NCBI RefSeq assembly: GCF_000967725.1
Contig: NZ_JXYE01000011.1
Span: forward strand, 1-63,216
DNA: 63,216 nt
Reading direction: 5' to 3'
Source of the DNA: Loktanella sp. S4079
Lineage (GTDB): Bacteria > Pseudomonadota > Alphaproteobacteria > Rhodobacterales > Rhodobacteraceae
The number at the start of each line of letters is the position of its first letter. Position 1 is the first letter of the stretch. Below, piece by piece: positions 34,010 to 43,353 of the stretch. The notes beneath the pieces were generated by a model. The model made no database searches and was not told where the DNA came from. It saw only the letters and a list, made by a program, of their open reading frames with translations. The translations under genes were made by a program, and so were the position numbers.

Positions 34010-34143
34010 GATCAGGATAAAGGCGAAATACCTCGTAATTACGGCCCAGAATTATAAATATGTCTAAAAGTGTAACTTGACTGCAAAAGTGCGAAATTTC
34101 TTGATTCGCCCCGCAAAAAGTTTTTCGTTTTCGGCGTGACAAA

Positions 34144-36522
34144 ATGTGCTTAGATTTAGGTCTCTCTGACGAATTGACCACAACGGGACGTTATATGACC
34201 AGCCGCGAAGCAAGCCTACAATCCGCTTTTGGCACAGACCTCAGCACTATCTTTTTTGAACTTCTCAATCAGATATCTGAAGGGCTGCTAATTACAGACG
34301 CTCCTTCAGGCCACGAAGGCCATCGAATCTTCTTCGTGAATGATGCCCTAGCGAAAATGATGGGATACACTCCTGACGAATTGATCGGGGCTTCACCTCT
34401 CATCTTTCAAGGGGAACAATCTGACAAAGCAACGATGGAACTCGTCGCCGCTGCGAAGCGCGAGGGAATTCCTTTCGTAGGCAAGATCGTAAATTATAAT
34501 AAGCGCGGCGAGCCAATCCACGTCCTGTGGAAACTCAATCCTGTGTTTTCCGCGGAGGGCGAAGTGATCGCTTGGCTTTCTCTCAAGGAGGACCTCTCGA
34601 CCAAGCTTGACCTCGAGGTGAAGGCCGTTGATGTCAACAATCGGCTTGGGCGATTGATTGAGACGATGGGCGACGGCGTCCTCTTCTGGGATACTGCTTC
34701 GGGTTCAGTCGTTTGGTCGGATCACCTGAAGTCACTGCTCGGGTTACACGGGCAACAAATACCGCCTACATTCACATCCTACATCAATTGCGTCATTCCA
34801 GAAGACCGAAATCGCGTGAACTCCACCATTCGGCGCAGTGCATCTACCGGCAAACCCTTCGACGTCCAACACCGGATTGAAGTCGCATCCGGTGAACAAA
34901 AAACACTTTGGCTACGGGGACAGCCAACTGACACAAGTGGCACACGATCCGAGCGCTATGTCGTTGTAGTACGCGATATCACCGACCAAATGAAAGCGGA
35001 ACGGCGGCTTCTGCAGGCCGAAGAGATCGCGAATATCGGGTCTTGGGAAATCGACCTTATTCAAAACACCCTTTATTGGTCACCACAGGTTTTCCGCATT
35101 CACGGTTTTGAGCCAAATTCATTCCAGCCCACCGTTGAATGGGCAATCGAATCCTATCATCCGGACCATCGCAACATGGTTCAAACTGCAGTGAATGACG
35201 CGATAGAACATGGAGTACCTTTTCAGTTCGAGGCGGTTATTGTTCGGCCCGATGGCACCGAGCGTAATGTACTTAGCGAGGGATTTGTCGATTTCACAAA
35301 CGAAGGCAAACCTCGTGGCCTTTTCGGGGTATTTATTGATCGCACAGATATTAAAGCCAAAGAAGATGTCATCACGAAAACACAACGAATGGACGCATTG
35401 GGCAAATTCGTGGGCGGCGTTGCGCATGACTTCAATAACTTACTTGCTGTCATTATGGGCAATCTGGAAGCGCTGGAAGAAACCACCCAAACGGACAATG
35501 AAAAGCGACGCGTAAAGGCAGCGCTCAAGGCCACGGAACATGGGGCGGAACTAACCCATAGTCTACTGGCATTTGTGAAAAAATCGCCTATGCGCATCTC
35601 AAATGTAAACATCGTCGAGCAAATCGAAGGTATGATGCCGCTCATGCGCAGGGTGCTGCCGAGCAACATTACAATTAGCCTAACGCGCCTAAACACAGAC
35701 GTTTGGGTCCTTTGTGACGCCACGATACTCGAAGCCTGTATCCTGAACCTCGTCGTGAACGCACGCGACGCACTGCCTGATGGCGGCAAGGTCGTGATCA
35801 ACGTCGAAAAGGTAGAGATTGATGAGCATGCGAACGCACAGCTTGGTGCTTCGGTTGCCCCGGGGCACTTTGCCGCAATTTCAGTTAACGACAACGGAAC
35901 TGGAATGTCATCGCAACAGCTCCACCAAGCTCAAGAACCGTTTTTCACAACAAAGGCTGGTGGGGTAAATAAAGGAACTGGATTGGGCCTGCCGCGCGTT
36001 CTGGGCTTCGCTGAACAGAGCAACGGTATCTTCCGCCTGTACAGCGAACCAGGAAAAGGCACCTCTGCAAAAATTATTCTCCCCCTGAGCAAAAACCGCG
36101 GGGCACCGGTGAAGCCCCTAGTGAGCAACGGCACCAATTATGACAGTATACGCGGGAAAAGGGTCTTGCTGGTCGAGGATCAACAGGCTGTACTCGAAAT
36201 TCTGGAAGACGTCATTACCAGCATCGGCTTAGATGTTGAAATCGCGATTTCGGGCGACGACGCTTACAACCGGTTTGGGCACGATTTTTCGTTCTCACTG
36301 GTTGTCACCGATGTTGTCATGCCAGGCGAACTCCAAGGGCCAGACCTCGTTCAGAAGCTACGCTCCGACGGGGCGAGTTTCTCGGCAATTTATATCTCTG
36401 GATACATGGGAGACTCGTCGGTCTCGAATGATGAAATGGGCGAATTTGACATTAAATTAACCAAGCCTGTTACAAAAAAAGCGCTGGCTCAGGCAATTCT
36501 CGAGGCGCTTTCGACATGCTGA
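34144..36522 (+). CDS. Hybrid sensor histidine kinase with PAS domains
   Basis: A 792-aa soluble kinase. Three PAS domains lie at about 35-160, 170-285 and 295-410 (LLITDAPSGHEG, FWDTASGSVVWSDHL, WEIDLIQNTLYWSPQVFRIH). A HisKA segment follows with the phospho-accepting His in VAHDFNNLLAVIMGNLE (about 425), then an HATPase domain (NLVVNARDALPDGG, GTGLGLPRVLGFAEQSNG) and a C-terminal receiver (VLLVEDQQAVLEIL, phospho-acceptor in LVVTDVVMPGE). No membrane helices. The start could also be ATG 34195. It is convergent with an OmpR-type regulator, a possible partner. Confidence 0.9.
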   Translation: MCLDLGLSDELTTTGRYMTSREASLQSAFGTDLSTIFFELLNQISEGLLITDAPSGHEGHRIFFVNDALAKMMGYTPDELIGASPLIFQGEQSDKATMELVAAAKREGIPFVGKIVNYNKRGEPIHVLWKLNPVFSAEGEVIAWLSLKEDLSTKLDLEVKAVDVNNRLGRLIETMGDGVLFWDTASGSVVWSDHLKSLLGLHGQQIPPTFTSYINCVIPEDRNRVNSTIRRSASTGKPFDVQHRIEVASGEQKTLWLRGQPTDTSGTRSERYVVVVRDITDQMKAERRLLQAEEIANIGSWEIDLIQNTLYWSPQVFRIHGFEPNSFQPTVEWAIESYHPDHRNMVQTAVNDAIEHGVPFQFEAVIVRPDGTERNVLSEGFVDFTNEGKPRGLFGVFIDRTDIKAKEDVITKTQRMDALGKFVGGVAHDFNNLLAVIMGNLEALEETTQTDNEKRRVKAALKATEHGAELTHSLLAFVKKSPMRISNVNIVEQIEGMMPLMRRVLPSNITISLTRLNTDVWVLCDATILEACILNLVVNARDALPDGGKVVINVEKVEIDEHANAQLGASVAPGHFAAISVNDNGTGMSSQQLHQAQEPFFTTKAGGVNKGTGLGLPRVLGFAEQSNGIFRLYSEPGKGTSAKIILPLSKNRGAPVKPLVSNGTNYDSIRGKRVLLVEDQQAVLEILEDVITSIGLDVEIAISGDDAYNRFGHDFSFSLVVTDVVMPGELQGPDLVQKLRSDGASFSAIYISGYMGDSSVSNDEMGEFDIKLTKPVTKKALAQAILEALSTC

Positions 36523-36679
36523 AAAACCAGACCAATTTTGCAGCTTAACGAAAAATATAAATGAAATGAACCGAATTGTATCCGCAGTCTCTCAACGCTC
36601 TTGTCATATATTATCGCTACCTTGAAACTGGCACCGCCGATCAAACAAATTCGTCAACTTGATCCACCTGCAGAGACGT

Positions 36680-37411
36680 TCAATCCGAGATGAGAGAATA
36701 TCCACGTCCATGCACGGTCTTGATCCGCTCTTTAGCTACATCGGTTTCATATAGTTTTTTGCGCAGGCGGCTGATAAGGCCATCAATAGGGCGCCCAGAG
36801 TCACCCGCTTGAAGTTGTACCTCCTGATGTATTTGATCGCGCGTCAAAACCTTGTTCTTTCGTGCAACGAGCACCGCCAATACATCAAACTCTAGCGTCG
36901 TTAGCGAAACGTTATTGCCGTGTCGATCATAGAGTGTTCGTGTCTGAGTATGCAGCGCATAACCGTGGAATGTCGTCGGTAGCGACGCTTGCTCTCTTTC
37001 GTTTTCTGAAATTGTGACCCGGTCTAGATTGTAGCGCCGTAGAACAGCATTCACGCGCGCGAGCAACTCTCTTTGCATGAAGGGTTTTTGAACAAAATCA
37101 TCAGCACCTATTTCCAGTCCCAAAATGCGATCAACATCATCTCCTGCACCTGTGATGACGATGATACCCATTTGGGAGGACGCGAAGCACTCCTGAACAA
37201 GCGCGAGCCCGTTACCATCCGGCAGTCGCATATCAGTAATAAGTAAATCTATGTCTCGCTTGCTCAGCACAGTCCTCGCATCTCGCACGGTACTCGCCGT
37301 TTCCACTTGAAACCCCGCGTCAACTAGATAATCCTCGATAAGCCTATTCAGCTCTCGATCATCCTCAACAATTAGAACACGTGCTTCCAACTTTTCTACG
37401 GCACCAAACAC
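36680..37411 (-). CDS. OmpR-family response regulator
   Basis: A 243-aa protein: receiver (VLIVEDDRELNRLIEDYL, phospho-Asp D60 in LLITDMRLPDGNGL, Thr in VITGAGDD, Lys in QKPFMQRELLARV) and C-terminal winged helix (VSLTTLEFDVLAVLVARKNK, RPIDGLISRLRKKL, IKTVHGRGYSLIS). It is tail to tail with the hybrid kinase, with a 157-bp spacer, and no orthodox kinase is adjacent on its own strand. Target genes are unknown. Confidence 0.9.
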   Translation of the reverse strand: MFGAVEKLEARVLIVEDDRELNRLIEDYLVDAGFQVETASTVRDARTVLSKRDIDLLITDMRLPDGNGLALVQECFASSQMGIIVITGAGDDVDRILGLEIGADDFVQKPFMQRELLARVNAVLRRYNLDRVTISENEREQASLPTTFHGYALHTQTRTLYDRHGNNVSLTTLEFDVLAVLVARKNKVLTRDQIHQEVQLQAGDSGRPIDGLISRLRKKLYETDVAKERIKTVHGRGYSLISD

Positions 37412-37886
37412 AGGGAATCCTTTTGGACTTTCAACAGCGGTGAATCATAGAAAACTCACCAATTGGTCGCAAGTATGGAAACCATTTGCAGAAAATTTGT
37501 TGAGACCGCTTCTTTATACGGATTTACACTCTCTAAGGCTGTTTTTGGAAGTCGTCATTCAAGAGGATGCGATCGAACCAGAGGTTTCCTCCGAGATCGT
37601 TCTGCGCAGTGACCAAATCGAAGTTTCGTTGCCAGTTTTTTATCCGGTATCGAATCTTGTTTCGGTTATCCAGGCGCTCTCACGATTTCTCCATCTGGAA
37701 ATTTCAAACGCTACCTTGCCGCTATTTAGACGCACGGCTTCTGCGTAACTCCAACAAGGCCACGCCCCACGTGTCGATCAACTCGCATTCATCTTCACCC
37801 GCTTTGCGCCCTCCGCTGCCAGCGCAAATAGCCTACGGTATATCGAAGTTGATACTTCTACACCGAACACCACGCTGGCTGAACTC
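37412..37886. other. Spacer with a weak plus-strand ORF
   Basis: A 102-codon frame starts at GTG 37440 (MNHRKLTNWSQVWKPFAENL) and ends at 37748. It has no ribosome site or family, but its composition is not impossible for a small helical protein. The rest of the segment shows nothing. I leave the ORF unannotated as a gene. Confidence 0.3.
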
Positions 37887-38342
37887 TCAGCAGTCTCCGA
37901 TCCGTTCGGCAAATGCTTGCCCCTCGTATGGGAACTCTTGACCTTGCAGAACCAAGCTGCCGGACATGGCACCTGAATATGATGTACGGCCGTATTCGTA
38001 GCGCATTCGTCCACTTGATTGGAGCTGAAAACCTGCTTCGCTTGTCTGGCAGGCAATATCCAAAGAGATACTACCGGGAAGTTGCGACATGTTCGAAACA
38101 TTGCAATCATTGTCGCGACCACCAGTCATGTCACGAATTATCTCCGATAGGCTTTTCTGGACGTCATCATCTTCTGCAAGGCATTTGGTTGTCGTACGAG
38201 AATCCGCAATCCGCAGCCCGGGCACATTAAAGCTGTCCTCGAAACGCCATTGACCCGGCTCCACTTCAAAATTGTGCTCTTGCGCGTACAAATGTGTCGC
38301 ACCAAGCGCGCTGCTGGCAAGAAGGCATAGAAGTCGTATCAT
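37887..38342 (-). CDS. Periplasmic DUF3617 family protein
   Basis: A 151-aa protein with a signal peptide (MIRLLCLLASSALGATHLYA) and the DUF3617 pattern: VEPGQWRFEDSFNVPGL, KCLAEDDDV, a middle DNDCNVSNM and a C-terminal repeated-strand region with GRTSYSGAMSGS. Cys pairs probably form disulfides. Function of the family is unknown. It follows the broken thioredoxin-like gene by 24 nt on the same strand, so the two were probably one operon. Confidence 0.7.
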   Translation of the reverse strand: MIRLLCLLASSALGATHLYAQEHNFEVEPGQWRFEDSFNVPGLRIADSRTTTKCLAEDDDVQKSLSEIIRDMTGGRDNDCNVSNMSQLPGSISLDIACQTSEAGFQLQSSGRMRYEYGRTSYSGAMSGSLVLQGQEFPYEGQAFAERIGDC

Positions 38343-38366
38343 GTGTCAGCTTTCCAATTTTTTGAG

Positions 38367-39353
38367 TTAGTTTTTGATTAAAGGCAGGGCCTGCGACAGC
38401 GAAACGCGTAAGTTCTGACCCAGGGTGGGCACCTTCCCTTTGTACTCACCATTGTAGAAAACAAGGGATATTGGCAGCTCCGAAAAACTGACACCGATCC
38501 TGCTAAGAAATAACCGCAGATCGTTGTCGGTGTGAACCGTTTGCGATGGATCAAAATACACGTTGAGAAAGATAAAATCCGATGACAAATATCGCGACGC
38601 TTCCTCAATAAATGCGTTGCCGGTCAGACAGTGGCGGCATGAGGTGTCTGTTGAGGTCAAGGTCAGTACGATGGGGCGATCATCGTCCGGTCTTCGAAGC
38701 GATGCCGGCACATCTTGGGCGGCAACTTCTGCGACAACTATGTCGCCACGCGGCGACGCCCATTGCTCTGTCCAAATGTCGATTGCGCGTCTGAGTGTGT
38801 TTACCTGACCGGGTGCGTTTGCGGAAACCATCCGAATGGGCTGTTCGTCAGCAAACAATGCTATCATCGGTACAGCGGTCAAAGGTAAATTGATTTCCTC
38901 ATGAAACGCGATTAGCGCCTGTCCCTCAGTAGTATCAAAAAGACGCCTCCAAGGGTTAAAGGTTACAGTGTAAAACTGATAGGTTTCCTCTAACTCCATA
39001 GCGGTTTGGGTAAAGCGCGCGTTAGTTTCTTTGCAGAAAGAACAAGAGCCATCGTCAGAGGTGTAAAGGATGGCAATTGGGAGCGTATCCGCCGTTTCTG
39101 ATACCCTTGTCTGAATATTTTCAAGCGAAAGCTCCTCAACCGCCTGTCAATAACTTTTTGACGGTGTGCCAACCGCAATGAACCCGAAAAGCAAGACGTG
39201 AAATCTAGTCAACCCCGCTATTAAGTTTCGATAGCTCAATCTCTCTCGCAAGGCCGGAATCCCATCTTCTGTCGCAAAATGAGTATCCATGCTTTCTGGA
39301 GGTTGCGCAAGTTCCGTTCGTTCAACGAAAAACATTGATTTCCAGACTTTCAT
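38367..39353 (-). pseudogene. Thioredoxin-like gene broken by in-frame TGA
   Basis: The frame carries an N-terminal hydrophobic segment (AGLTRFHVLLFGFIAVGTPS), a TGA at 39147-39149, then uninterrupted coding sequence to 38367. The region after the TGA begins QAVEELSLENIQTRVSETAD and contains ILYTSDDGSCSFCKET, a thioredoxin-fold CxxC site, before the next ATG at 38999. A second thiol region (SCRHCLTG) and VFYNGEYKGKVP follow. Translation from ATG 38999 would omit the first CxxC. A Trp codon changed to TGA is the simplest cause. The intact product would be an exported ~328-aa thiol protein. Confidence 0.6.
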
Positions 39354-39691
39354 GCAAACTGCAGCAACAGGGAAAATGGTTCCAAAGCAGCCTTACAGCG
39401 GTGCGGCACCCAATCTAACGACAGTCAATTAACTCACCGTCCTGCCACTGCCTAAGTACGGCGCTTTGCATGGCAAAAACACACACAAACCGCCGCCACT
39501 TACCATTCACCGTTACGTCCAATAAGTTTGCATTATCGGACGCATTTGATTTAGGCCGGACCTCACGAGCAAAACACTTGAAAACCCGCCCCAAAAGCAT
39601 CGCCAAGAAGAGCTCAGCGTCTTCTGAGACGACGAAACGCTGCGACAGGTTCATTCATGGTTCATGCCATCTCGACGCCTACTCCTTCACC
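39354..39691. other. Spacer without a supportable gene
   Basis: A 79-codon minus-strand ORF (39415-39654) and an antisense plus-strand ORF overlap here; neither has a ribosome site or recognisable sequence. No repeat or hairpin stands out. Confidence 0.4.
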
Positions 39692-40774
39692 TCAATACAG
39701 GATCTCGTAGCTTGTCGAACGGCCGCCTGCTTCTGATCGTTTGAGCACCCCTGCTTTTTCCAGCGCGGCGAGGTCGCGGGTGGCGGTGGGGGCGGTGGTT
39801 TTGGCGATTTTGCGATAGGTCTTGGCGCTGAGCCCAAGAGCGACCCGTGCGGCCCCCAAGGCAAAGACGGCGGTCAGGGCTTTGTGCTGACGCGCATTTA
39901 AATCATTCGCATAACGCGTAAAGAAATGATTGCGCCGCACGAGGAACATGGCTTCGGCCCGGCCTGCTGCCGCCGCACGGGCAAGCATCTGCAAAAACCA
40001 CACCACAAAGGGGGTCGCATCAACGCCCCCCCTGCCCTCTTCGCGACCGGCCTGCAGGGCCGCGTAGTAATCCAGCTTTTCTTTCTCGATCTGACGCGAC
40101 AGGGAAAACGGCAGCGGATGGGACGCGGCAAAGACCGCCTCGATCAGTGCGCGACCAATCCGGCCGTTTCCATCCGAAAACGGGTGAATGGATTCAAACC
40201 ACAAATGGGCAATCGCCGCACGGATCGGCACAGGCAACGCGACCTCTTCAGCCAACCATGCAATGAAATCCTGCATGTGCCCGGGCACCAAATCAGGCGG
40301 CGGCGCCTTATACAACACGTCATGGGATCCTGCGGTCGCTGAGCGTACGATTTCGATATCAAACCCGCGCCAAGCACCAAGGTTTTCGACCTCAATCCCG
40401 TAAAACAGCAGGCGATGCCAGTCGCACAGGTCATTCCCCGTGACCGGCCCCTGCATTTCCCGCGCGGCCATCATCAACGCGGCAATCGCATCAGAGCGGC
40501 GTGCGATGGCGGCACCTTCACGATGCTTAATCGAGGCAATAACCGATGCTTCGATCTCATCATGGTTGAGAGTCACACCTTCGATTTCGAACGAAGCAAG
40601 CGCCTCTTGCACGATCTGCGTGCGGCGTAGCTCGGCCAGATCATCGGGCCCCATCCCGGCGTGCACGCCCTGCACCTCGCCAAGAACCTGCATCGCTCGC
40701 GCTAAATGCGGCTCAACAGCGCCATGATCATAAGTGAATTTCGGCCATAGCCGCGATTGCCATATCTGTTCCAT
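39692..40774 (-). CDS. Fic-domain AMPylase-type protein
   Basis: A 360-aa Fic protein. An N-terminal segment (MEQIWQSRLWPKFTYDHGAV) typical of the DUF4172/Fic-N type is followed by the auto-inhibitory helix motif in ALASFEIEGVTL, the Fic core ESIHPFSDGNGRIGRALIEA (catalytic His), and a C-terminal winged helix (AKTTAPTATRDLAALEKAGV) that may bind DNA. These proteins transfer AMP from ATP to target proteins and are held inactive by the internal Glu. The ATG at 40774 (MEQIW) is preferred to the one 24 nt upstream. It lies beside the replication gene, as plasmid-borne toxin-like genes often do. Confidence 0.88.
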   Translation of the reverse strand: MEQIWQSRLWPKFTYDHGAVEPHLARAMQVLGEVQGVHAGMGPDDLAELRRTQIVQEALASFEIEGVTLNHDEIEASVIASIKHREGAAIARRSDAIAALMMAAREMQGPVTGNDLCDWHRLLFYGIEVENLGAWRGFDIEIVRSATAGSHDVLYKAPPPDLVPGHMQDFIAWLAEEVALPVPIRAAIAHLWFESIHPFSDGNGRIGRALIEAVFAASHPLPFSLSRQIEKEKLDYYAALQAGREEGRGGVDATPFVVWFLQMLARAAAAGRAEAMFLVRRNHFFTRYANDLNARQHKALTAVFALGAARVALGLSAKTYRKIAKTTAPTATRDLAALEKAGVLKRSEAGGRSTSYEILY

Positions 40775-40851
40775 GAGGTGATTGTAGCAGTTATTCAAAT
40801 CAAATAAAGACGAAACTTGATGTGAAAAAGCCAGCCAATCACTTCATAGCC

Positions 40852-41562
40852 TTATCCCGTGATCCGTATCTTGGTCACACTGGGATCACAGGCGGTGACC
40901 GCCGCCAAAATCCGACCTGCAAAATGGGTCTCGATATAGCGCGCGGCAAAGGCGCTTGGCGCGGCCAGTTCCAGCAGTGCACCATCGCGGTTGTGCTCTG
41001 TCACTTTGGCGAACCACGCGGTGTGAATGGCTGGGTCGCTCTCATAAATCACGCGCGATGCTGCGGCCCAAAGTGTCCCGTCATTTTGCGGTGCCTTTGT
41101 TGCGCCCTTGGCAAAGGGCACGACGTTGTCGCTGGCGGGTTGCTCTTGGGGTCCCTGCCCCATGCGCGCAACAAAATCCGGCCCGACGAGTGGCCAGCAT
41201 AAACGCGTTGCCTCAAGCACGATATTCAGGTGGACACGGTGTTCAGCCACCCTGCCCCGCGCCGCGTTGCGATGCACAGATATCCACCCACGCGCCCGCA
41301 TAAGTGCCAGCTCGCGTTTTGTCGTGCGCTCAGTCACCGACCACATCCGTGCGATTTCGCGCAAGCCCACGCTGAATGTCTCGGATTGCCAGTTAAACCG
41401 CGCCGTAATCAACAAAGCCAAACGTTGCGCAAGCCGGCCGTCGATTCCTTTATCATGCAGCCCCAGCGTCATCAGGGCTGTCAGGATATCATATTTAACG
41501 ACCGAGGCCTTTGGCCCCGTTGCTTTCACCTGCATCACTGCTCTCCCGTGCGGCATTGCCAC
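40852..41562 (-). CDS. DnaA-like plasmid replication initiator
   Basis: A 236-aa protein. The N-terminal part has a winged helix (FSVGLREIARMWSVTERTTKRELALMRARGW) and the last ~70 residues resemble the DnaA N-terminal domain (WAAASRVIYESDPAIHTAWF, GALLELAAPSAFAARYIETH). Such DnaA-like proteins define one of the four replication types of Roseobacter-group plasmids and are paired with parAB, exactly as here. The AAA+ ATPase domain of chromosomal DnaA is absent. The start may be ATG 41562 or the next Met nine residues on. It is divergent from parA across the presumed origin. Confidence 0.82.
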   Translation of the reverse strand: MAMPHGRAVMQVKATGPKASVVKYDILTALMTLGLHDKGIDGRLAQRLALLITARFNWQSETFSVGLREIARMWSVTERTTKRELALMRARGWISVHRNAARGRVAEHRVHLNIVLEATRLCWPLVGPDFVARMGQGPQEQPASDNVVPFAKGATKAPQNDGTLWAAASRVIYESDPAIHTAWFAKVTEHNRDGALLELAAPSAFAARYIETHFAGRILAAVTACDPSVTKIRITG

Positions 41563-41745
41563 GGATAGTTTGAACGCTGCTTCGTATATTTGTTATGCAC
41601 CCACCGTACGGTCGATTCACGAATTCACAACGCTTTTCCCAACCTCGCCGTGATTAGCGTTGAGTTGCCCCGCATTGTCAAGGATTCGTATCTGACCATC
41701 CCCCATTCCCAATCAAAGAAAAAAGAAATGGGTATATATATTGGT

Positions 41746-41827
41746 ATTGGGGGACATGCATGGTGTCACCCCATTGGCTCTAGATGTCCCCTCATTCCCT
41801 AGAATGCCGGATCACCTGTCCCCCAAT
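41746..41827. repeat. Origin inverted repeat ATTGGGGGACA / TGTCCCCCAAT
   Basis: ATTGGGGGACA (41746-41756) recurs inverted as TGTCCCCCAAT (41817-41827), with AT-rich ATATA continuing outside both arms, and a further half copy TGTCCCC at 41785-41791. These are likely initiator-binding sites. Confidence 0.6.
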
Positions 41828-41909
41828 ATATGGCCCCAAAACCAAAGGATAAGCCGTGGTCGCCCCGAATCGCTTCACCCTTGCCTGTGGGCTTGATTTC
41901 CTTGGGGAC

Positions 41910-41925
41910 CTTCCCCGCGGGGAAG
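41910..41925. promoter_or_regulatory. parS-like palindrome, copy 1 (upstream of parA)
   Basis: CTTCCCCGCGGGGAAG, a perfect 16-bp palindrome 86 bp before the parA start. It is the only copy outside coding sequence. Confidence 0.75.
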
Positions 41926-42011
41926 ATTTAGAAAAACGATATCGGTTGTAGACAGAACATGCAAATTAGGCGTATTTACCGAATAAACTAGAATTAGCGT
42001 CCGAGGAACTG

Positions 42012-43343
42012 ATGTATACACACGAAGACCTGCGCGACATGCAAACGCGTTCACTGAAAATGCAGAGCTGGATTCGCCAGCAGACCTTCTCGCCCGAGGA
42101 TCAAAAGGTGCTGCGCCGCTTCTCCTCGTGGGAGGTGTCAGAGCTGATCCTTGGCATGAACCAGTCGACCTTTCGGGGGCGCCTTGCCGCTGACCCCACC
42201 TTCCCCGCGGGGAAGGTCGAACCGGATGGGCGGCAGCGCTGGTTCTCGCTCGAAGAGGTCAACACGCTGCGCCGCAAGCTAAAGGTAAAGGGGAAATCCT
42301 TGATGCCGCCGCGCCCCAATGGTCGCGCCTTTCGGACCGCCATCGCCAACTTTAAGGGCGGCGCTGGTAAATCTACTGTTGCCCTTCACTTTGCGCACGC
42401 CGCCGCGCTGGATGGCTACCGCGTGCTGGTCGTTGACTTTGACCCGCAGGCGACCCTGTCCCACTCCATGGGGCTGACCGACGTTAGCGAAGAACAAACC
42501 GTCTGGGGTATCATGGCCCGCGATCTGGTGCGCGAAACCGACCGGATGAACGCCGCCCCCGTCGCCGCCGAAAGCGGCACCGCCCTGCCCCAGCGCGCCA
42601 TCCCAGAATCCATCCGTGGCCTCGGGCTTCAGGACCTGCGCATCGGCGACTTTATCCGGCCCACCAACTGGCCGACCATCGACATCATCCCGTCCTGTGC
42701 CAACGCCGCCTTTGTCGAATTTGCCAGCGCCCAGTACCGGCATGTGAACCCCGAATGGTCGTTCTTTGCCGCCGTGTCGCGATACCTCGATCAGCTGCCT
42801 GACGACACATGGGACCTGATCTTTTTCGATTGCCCGCCAGCGATCGGATACCAGTCGATGAACGCTGTGTTCGCGGCCGACATGCTCTGCATCCCATCGG
42901 GGCCGGGTTACTGGGAATACGACAGCACCACATCCTTTATCGGGCAACTGGCCGAGGCGCTCGAGGATTTGTCAGAGGGTTTCACCGGATCCTTCCCCGC
43001 GGGGAAGATCGACCTGCCCAAGGTCTTCCGCGAAATTCGTTTCCTGCTGACGCGCTATGAACAAGGCAACGATTTGCATCGCGCGATGTATCAGGCATTT
43101 GAACAGGTCTTTGGCGATAGGCTCGCGAAACACCCGATTGAAACCACACGCGCGGTCGAACAATCCAACCGTTTCCTCAGCTCGGTTTATGAAATCGACT
43201 ACCGCGAGATGACGCGCGAAACATGGCGCCGGGCCCGTGGATCGTTTGATCAGGCGTGGCAGGAATTTCACGGTGCAATGCTGCCCGCGTGGGAACAAAT
43301 GGCCGCCGAGGATCTTCCCCGTGGGGAAGGTGTGACAGGATAA
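42012..43343 (+). CDS. parA: ParA-type partition ATPase
   Basis: A 443-aa protein. The N-terminal ~100 residues include a MerR-like winged helix (WEVSELILGMNQSTFRGRL, RWFSLEEVNTLRRKL), then the deviant Walker A IANFKGGAGKST (residues 112-122), VLVVDFDPQATLSHSMG and LIFFDCPPAIGY. It drives plasmid segregation with ParB and probably represses its own promoter through the N-terminal domain, as in other long ParA proteins. Three parS-like palindromes are inside the gene and are read as TFPAGKVE (about 63), SFPAGKID (about 328) and the C-terminal DLPRGEGVTG. It is 10 nt from parB and divergent from the initiator. Confidence 0.93.
   Translation: MYTHEDLRDMQTRSLKMQSWIRQQTFSPEDQKVLRRFSSWEVSELILGMNQSTFRGRLAADPTFPAGKVEPDGRQRWFSLEEVNTLRRKLKVKGKSLMPPRPNGRAFRTAIANFKGGAGKSTVALHFAHAAALDGYRVLVVDFDPQATLSHSMGLTDVSEEQTVWGIMARDLVRETDRMNAAPVAAESGTALPQRAIPESIRGLGLQDLRIGDFIRPTNWPTIDIIPSCANAAFVEFASAQYRHVNPEWSFFAAVSRYLDQLPDDTWDLIFFDCPPAIGYQSMNAVFAADMLCIPSGPGYWEYDSTTSFIGQLAEALEDLSEGFTGSFPAGKIDLPKVFREIRFLLTRYEQGNDLHRAMYQAFEQVFGDRLAKHPIETTRAVEQSNRFLSSVYEIDYREMTRETWRRARGSFDQAWQEFHGAMLPAWEQMAAEDLPRGEGVTG
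42198..42217. promoter_or_regulatory. parS-like palindrome, copy 2 (inside parA)
   Basis: The 16-bp site extends here to a perfect 20-bp palindrome, ACCTTCCCCGCGGGGAAGGT. It encodes TFPAGKV in the parA N-terminal domain. Confidence 0.75.
42992..43007. promoter_or_regulatory. parS-like palindrome, copy 3 (inside parA)
   Basis: Exact CTTCCCCGCGGGGAAG within parA, flanked by GATC on both sides and read in the same frame as copy 2 (FPAGK). Confidence 0.75.
43314..43329. promoter_or_regulatory. parS-like palindrome, copy 4 (end of parA, one mismatch)
   Basis: CTTCCCCGTGGGGAAG differs at one central base. It supplies the last codons of parA (LPRGEG). Confidence 0.7.
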
Positions 43344-43353
43344 GGAGCAGAAG

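Larger units (their letters stand above)
41563..42011. other. Presumed replication origin region
   Basis: The 449-bp space between the initiator and parA holds an AT-rich core (TATATATATTGG, 41733-41744), an 11-bp inverted repeat of GGGGGACA type, a DnaA-box-like TTATGCACC (41593-41601, one mismatch to TTATNCACA) and one parS-like palindrome (41910-41925). Position, repeats and neighbouring genes make it the best origin candidate in the window. Confidence 0.6.

Noticed and set aside
37440..37748. 102-codon ORF after the response regulator
   Set aside because: GTG start without ribosome site; no homology recognised. Kept only as a note on the spacer.
42279..42947. Minus-strand ORF of 222 codons inside parA
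   Set aside because: Antisense shadow of an unmistakable ParA; glycine/valine-rich composition without motifs.
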